Shown: one piece after another, positions 59,660 to 64,000 of the stretch | Layout of the letters: the number at the start of each line of letters is the position of its first letter | How positions within the stretch are numbered: position 1 is the stretch's first letter | Assembly (NCBI GenBank): GCA_954871525.1 | Contig: OX940871.1 | Span: forward strand, 18,599,086-18,663,085 | Length of the DNA stretch: 64,000 bases | Reading direction: 5' to 3' | From: Parietaria judaica | Taxonomy: Eukaryota; Streptophyta; Magnoliopsida; Rosales; Urticaceae | The notes under the pieces: generated by a model | What the model was told of the DNA's origin: nothing | The model's database searches: none | What the model saw: only the letters and a program-made list of their open reading frames with translations | Made by a program: the position numbers and the translations under genes

Positions 59660-61590
59660 CTAGGCAGCATGGTGTGACCTTCCCAGGTGAGACAATCTTG
59701 CAGATTGAATGAGAGGCACTTGTTCTTCATCCCCCAACGTATCACTCCCTTCACTCCCATTGTTCGGCACAAATATATCAGACGACTTCTTCTCAAATTT
59801 CCACTCCTGTATTTGTTGAGCGTATTTCGTTATTCTCCGACATTTTGCCACCAATCCTGAACCAGTACATATGCTACACGTTACTTACCTTGCTCATTCT
59901 TTCCGGAATACTCTCCACTATCGGTAGCTGTGACGACCCTACATCCTTCACCTTTATGTAGTTGTACATTACCACGCCGCTCAATGCTGCAACCGTTACA
60001 ATGAAACATGATGCACGTTATTGTAAAAACCACAAATAAGATGCTCAAACTCAATAATAAGATTCTTAATCGATTCCTACCTATCGCGTAGCCAATTATG
60101 TTGAGCCCTGTTATGGTCGATTCCGGAAAGATAACAGTTGAAAGGGCTATAAGAATCCAGTCTTTTAACACCCCCGCCACTCGTACGGTCACTGCCCCGC
60201 TTCTACCGATCACCAAGAAGATGGAGAAGTTCAAGGCGAGAGCACAAAGAGCGTTTGAAAAGAAGATCCAGAAGTTGAATTGAAGCTGCGAAACTTCCAT
60301 TGCTGGTTTCTCCAGTAAAAACCACGGTACGAACAGAAAAACAAAACTGCAAACCGGAAAATGAAAGACAGTATTAAAGTCTCTTCTCGTCGAGCACGCA
60401 GCTAAAAGAAAAAAGCTTCGAAACTCGTATTACCTGCAGGGAGCAATATAATACAAGCTGGTGATGGGATTTAATGTCAACCCCTTTTTCTGCAAAAGCA
60501 CTTGCGTGAGGACGAGCCTAAGAGCTTCGGCGACGATACCCGTCACCTGGTAAACCGTACCAACCACATTAAAATGGATCTCCCCGTACGAGGAAACCAC
60601 GACTCCGACACTGACGAGCACCATGTTCAACAGCACGTCACACCTTAATTTGTCGGTGCCGCACATAACAGCCATAGCGAATGTTGCCACTGGCACTGCA
60701 ACATCAAATCTCACATCAGCCATTGCCATTGCAAGCACTAAATCGACAATTGATGAACTCGGAATCAAGAACAACGAATCGAAACAGAATTTCACTAAAC
60801 AAGATTACACCTCTAAAACGACATTGACTCAATTAAACCTCTAAACTCCCGGTTTCGCAACAGACACTTACTTAGAGCTTTCAGCATCTGGATGAAGGCC
60901 ACGGATATATGCAAATAGGCAGTGTTACCAAACCTGTACCGAATGAAAAGTTATTCGTCGGCGTAAGCACCGTTGTTTGACTCTAACAACAATGCCCCAT
61001 AAAGTGGCAAACAAAGCTTACCATAGACTGGATGCGAAGGAAGCACTAATGGGTATCACACAAGTTGCGTAGCTGAGGAAGCAGAGAGAGAGAGAGAGCA
61101 ATGGGGGTAAGAATGAATCGAGAGAGAAAAGGGAAAACTCAAACCGATGAAGCTACATTCATTCATTCATACATTTCGAATGTCATATTGACTGGAGAGA
61201 CGACCTGGAGATAGAGGAACAGTGTGAGCTAAGAAGGAAGCAGATCAGCGAGGGAATGTGTGGAGAGAGAGAGAGGGAGAGGGTTACCTTGAAAACGCGG
61301 ACGAGAAGGAAGGCGACGAGTCCGGAGAATCCCATGTGGATCATGGTGAGCGTGATGGGAAGCGGAAAATTGAAGTACTTGGGAGAGAGAACCCACTGCA
61401 ACACAGAGAGAGAGAGACAATGAGAGAGAGAGAGATTGGAAGGTGGGGAAGAAGAAGAAGAAGAAGAAGAAGAAGAAGAATGGGTCACCTTGTTGTAGAG
61501 GATGACGCCGGAGGAGAGGAGAATGTAGATGAAGAGGTAGAGGTAAGTGAGGAGAAGCGGCTTGCTGATCGCCATCTTCATCGTCACCAT
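59660..61590 (-). CDS. Sugar phosphate/nucleotide-sugar translocator-like protein (At3g17430/At1g48230 group)
   Basis: Nine GT-AG exons on the minus strand: 61590-61489, 61395-61288, 61204-61173, 61072-61022, 60933-60872, 60695-60434, 60346-60081, 59986-59889, 59806-59660 (375 residues, the length I recall for At3g17430). The superfamily has about ten membrane helices and exchanges sugar phosphates or nucleotide sugars across plastid or Golgi/ER membranes; the substrate of this group is not firmly known to me. Conserved blocks include 'ILYNKWVLSPKYF' (31-43), 'LTMIHMGFSG' (50-59), 'SLWFGNTAYLHISVAFIQMLKA', 'SYGEIHFNVVGTVYQ', 'EALRLVLTQVLLQKKG', 'LNPITSLYYIAPC', 'VRVAGVLKDWILI' and a hydrophilic tail ending 'LSHLGRSHHAA'. 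Three in-frame ATGs (codons 1, 4 and 6) could start it; I chose the first. Very small exons (32, 51 and 62 bp) are easy to miss. No signal for a plastid transit peptide is obvious. Confidence 0.95.
61448..61480. repeat. (GAA)11 microsatellite in transporter intron 1
   Basis: In the gene's direction it reads as TTC repeats beginning eight bases after the intron 1 donor start (GTGACCCA). The intron is only 93 bp, so the repeat fills about a third of it. Confidence 0.95.
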
Positions 61591-61945
61591 CGGAGGTTCA
61601 GAGGAGCATGGCGGATCTGCGAATCAGTCAAGATTGGAGACTCGGAGGGCCACAAATCTCAGAGAGAGAGAGAGTTGCAGATTTCAATTTATGCTCAGAT
61701 TCCGATTCATCTCTCCCTCGCTTTTATTTTATTAACCATTTTTCTCACTCCCAATTTCTAACTCAATTTCTTCCAATATTAATGATTCCCAAAAATTACA
61801 ACTTGATACTTGATAATAGGCCAATATAGCCTCTACAAATTAACACCACAAAACTTTATTATATAATATTATCATTAATATGAAAATTAATAAAATAATG
61901 TGATTATTTAATCCGGTATTGATTACAAAATCATTCAATGTAAAA

Positions 61946-62458
61946 GGGTTCTTATTGGCATAAATACTAAGTTGTTCGGAAATAAGCGGCATAGAACTAA
62001 TTTAAAAAAAATTATGATTAAAGTATCAAAGTCACTTTTTTGGTGAATCGATTGACCTCATCTATTTTTGTCGTTAGTTTTTTTTTTTTTTACTATTTCC
62101 GTTAGTGACGTCAATGTGAATCAAACAAATAAACTCAGATGATCAAATCCACTAATATCGCAAATTCTTTTAACATCAACCATGCAAACTCACTTTCTCT
62201 CTCGAATTCGCAGCTCATCTCCTTAATAGCATTGCGATCAAACTTACTTTCTCGAATTTATAGTTCATCTCTTCAGTAACATTGCGATTCGCGTTGTTGA
62301 CGTCATCACTAACGAAAATAGTAAAAAAAAAAAGAGTGGATGAGGTCAACCGATTCACTAAAAAGGATGAACTAGAGTACTTTTGCCATAGTTTTTTATA
62401 ATTTGATTCTATGCCGCCCTATTTCCAAACAATTTTAGTACTTTTGCCAAAATAACCC
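61946..62458. mobile_element. Foldback element with a diverged 9-bp duplication
   Basis: The left arm begins GGGTTCTTATTGGCATAAATACTAA and the right arm ends with its imperfect inverse (TTAGTACTTTTGCCAAAATAACCC). The flanks AATGTAAAA (61937-61945) and AATTGAAAA (62459-62467) match at 7 of 9. Both arms carry 'TGAGGTCAA' / 'TTGACCTCA' and 'ACGAAAATAGTAAA' / 'TTTACTATTTCCGT'. No coding region. Confidence 0.82.
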
Positions 62459-62613
62459 AATTGAAAATTAGTAAACGATCTCTCGTTTTAGCTCATCAAA
62501 ATTATTATGATTTTGGAAGAAATAGCAATTACAAAATAAAGTTTTTTTTTTTTTTTTTTTAAGAATATCATCAGGGATCGTAGTCGTAGAGTTACTAAGG
62601 ATATTAAATAAAA

Positions 62614-63606
62614 GGGTAAATTGCGGCTAATGTACCCAATATTTGATTTTCTGCGGATTATGTACCTGATGTTTATTTTCGGCGGCTAATGTACCCAATG
62701 TTTGACCCGTTAGATATTTTCGTGTTTTCCGTCAGTTGACCGTTAGAGACTTATCCTCCTCTATATGTACACTTTTTTTGTATTTTTGACATAACTCACT
62801 CATTTTTTATCCAAATTTTTTGCACGACCTATGGTTGGTAAGATAAGAGATAGATCTACAACTTTGGTGCTTTAAGTTTTGTAAAAAAAAAAAATTTGAA
62901 AAATATGAAATTTTAATTACTACGTAAAACTGGACTTTAGTGCAATGCAAAATATTTGTTTCGAGCAAATTTTAATAAAAATAATGATTTTTTATGATGC
63001 AACGTAAAACTAAAAAGTTGTAGATAAATTTTTTTCTTTCTAAAGGGTGTCGATTTATAAATTTTAGACAAAAAATGAGTGATTTATGGCAAAAATATGA
63101 AAGATTATTTCACATCACATCTTTCATATTTTTGGCATAAATCGCTCATTTTTTGTCCAAAATTTATAAATAGACACCCATTAGAAGCTAAAATATTTAT
63201 CTATAACTTTTTACTTTTACGTTTCATCTCAAAAAATCACTAAGTATGTTAAAATTTGCTCGAAACAAATATTTTGCATTAAACTAATGTCCAGTTGTAC
63301 GCTGTATTTGAAATTTCGTATTTTTCTAGAACTTATTTTACAAAACTTAAAACATCAAAGTTGTAGATCTATCTCTTATCTTTCCAACCATAAGTCGTGC
63401 ATAAAATATGAACAAAACTTGAGTGAGTTATGTCAAAAATACGAAAAAGTGTACATATAGAGGAGGATAACTCTCTAACGGTCAACTGACGGAATACACG
63501 AAAATATCTAACAAATCAAACATTGAGTACATTAGCCGCCGAAAATAAACATTGGATACATAATCCGCAGAATATCAAACATTAGGTACATTAGCCACAG
63601 TTACCC
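62614..63606. mobile_element. 993-bp foldback element with a perfect 9-bp duplication
   Basis: It starts GGGTAAATTGCGGCTAATGTACC and ends GGTACATTAGCCACAGTTACCC. TAAATAAAA flanks it exactly (62605-62613 and 63607-63615). The arms are imperfect inverted copies over most of their length, for example 'CCTCCTCTATATGTACAC' on the left and its complement near 63450, so a transcript would fold into a long hairpin. No transposase frame. Confidence 0.93.
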
Positions 63607-63619
63607 TAAATAAAAATAG

Positions 63620-64000
63620 TTTATTTTTATTTGAGAAGAAATACATACTGCAAGTTATACAAGTTTAGTAAGTTATTTTTATTTAAATATTAATGAGATT
63701 ATATTGTATATATTGAACAATCAAATCAAAAGTTTATCTTACAATCTATAATGTTTATTTTAAATACTAATTCTTATATATTAGTGTGAAAAACAATTGA
63801 AGAAAACAGCTTACGAAAAAACTTATTGAGATGTCAATTTGAAGTTTAATTAAAGTATTTATTAGATTGTTCTTTAAAAGGAATTTTTAGGAAAACCACA
63901 CAATACTCTTGCTGTATCGTATCCGGCAATAAGGCGCTCGGCTCAGCACTATTGCAGGCTCCACACCACCATGCAGCGTTCATCATAAACCCTACAGTTC
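63620..64000. other. Window edge, unresolved
   Basis: 63616-63880 is AT-rich with nothing recognised. The last 110 bases are GC-richer and open on the minus strand (reading 'MMNAAWWCGACNSAEPSALL'), which could be the end of a gene or repeat beyond the window. I recognise no family. Confidence 0.25.

Noticed and set aside
61258..61761. 167-codon plus-strand frame rich in Arg and Glu
   Set aside because: It arises from GA-rich repeats opposite the transporter's first exons and introns.
1..64000. A CRISPR array, prokaryotic operon or phage-like system
   Set aside because: No spacer-repeat structure is present. Genes are intron-bearing plant genes and repeats are plant transposons.

Overview
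This window is nuclear DNA of a flowering plant, most likely a eudicot. It is AT-rich, its genes are broken by GT-AG introns, its proteins match plant families, and its repeats are plant transposon types (hAT, Mutator-like foldbacks, CACTA, Helitron, pogo/Emigrant, LTR, LINE, SINE). I cannot name the species.

Four protein-coding genes could be assembled exon by exon, each with an intact frame and consensus splice sites. (1) 21713-23885 (+) encodes a small Sec14-like CRAL-TRIO lipid-binding protein. (2) 24921-28478 (-) encodes an ERD7-type senescence/dehydration-associated protein and converges on gene 1. (3) 41433-50214 (+) encodes a 1198-residue hybrid histidine kinase of the AHK1 (osmosensor HK1) type: two membrane segments, a His phosphorylation site, an ATPase domain and a C-terminal receiver. 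(4) 59660-61590 (-) encodes a 375-residue membrane transporter of the triose-phosphate/nucleotide-sugar translocator superfamily, closest to the At3g17430/At1g48230 group. ERD7-like and AHK1-like proteins are both linked to drought or osmotic stress in Arabidopsis, but nothing here shows that they act together.

The rest is mobile DNA and its remains. From 1 to 19 kb: a CACTA terminus, a four-copy 206-bp tandem array, hAT elements with exact 8-bp target duplications, a 1.66-kb foldback, two solo LTRs of one family (one nested at the edge of a hAT element, one inside a hAT transposase pseudogene) and a 25-G run. From 29 to 41 kb: a hAT element, a LINE remnant, an Emigrant-like pogo element and long AT-rich stretches with no gene. 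AHK1 introns carry a minisatellite interrupted by a tRNA-derived SINE with 12-bp target duplications, and a small foldback. A nonautonomous Helitron of about 3.4 kb begins just past the AHK1 polyadenylation signal. From 54 kb to the end come a hAT MITE and at least four more foldbacks.

The most notable pattern is a set of foldback elements of different sequence. Several have 9-bp target duplications, and most repeat one short phrase (GGCAAAAGTACCYAA and its complement) inside their arms.
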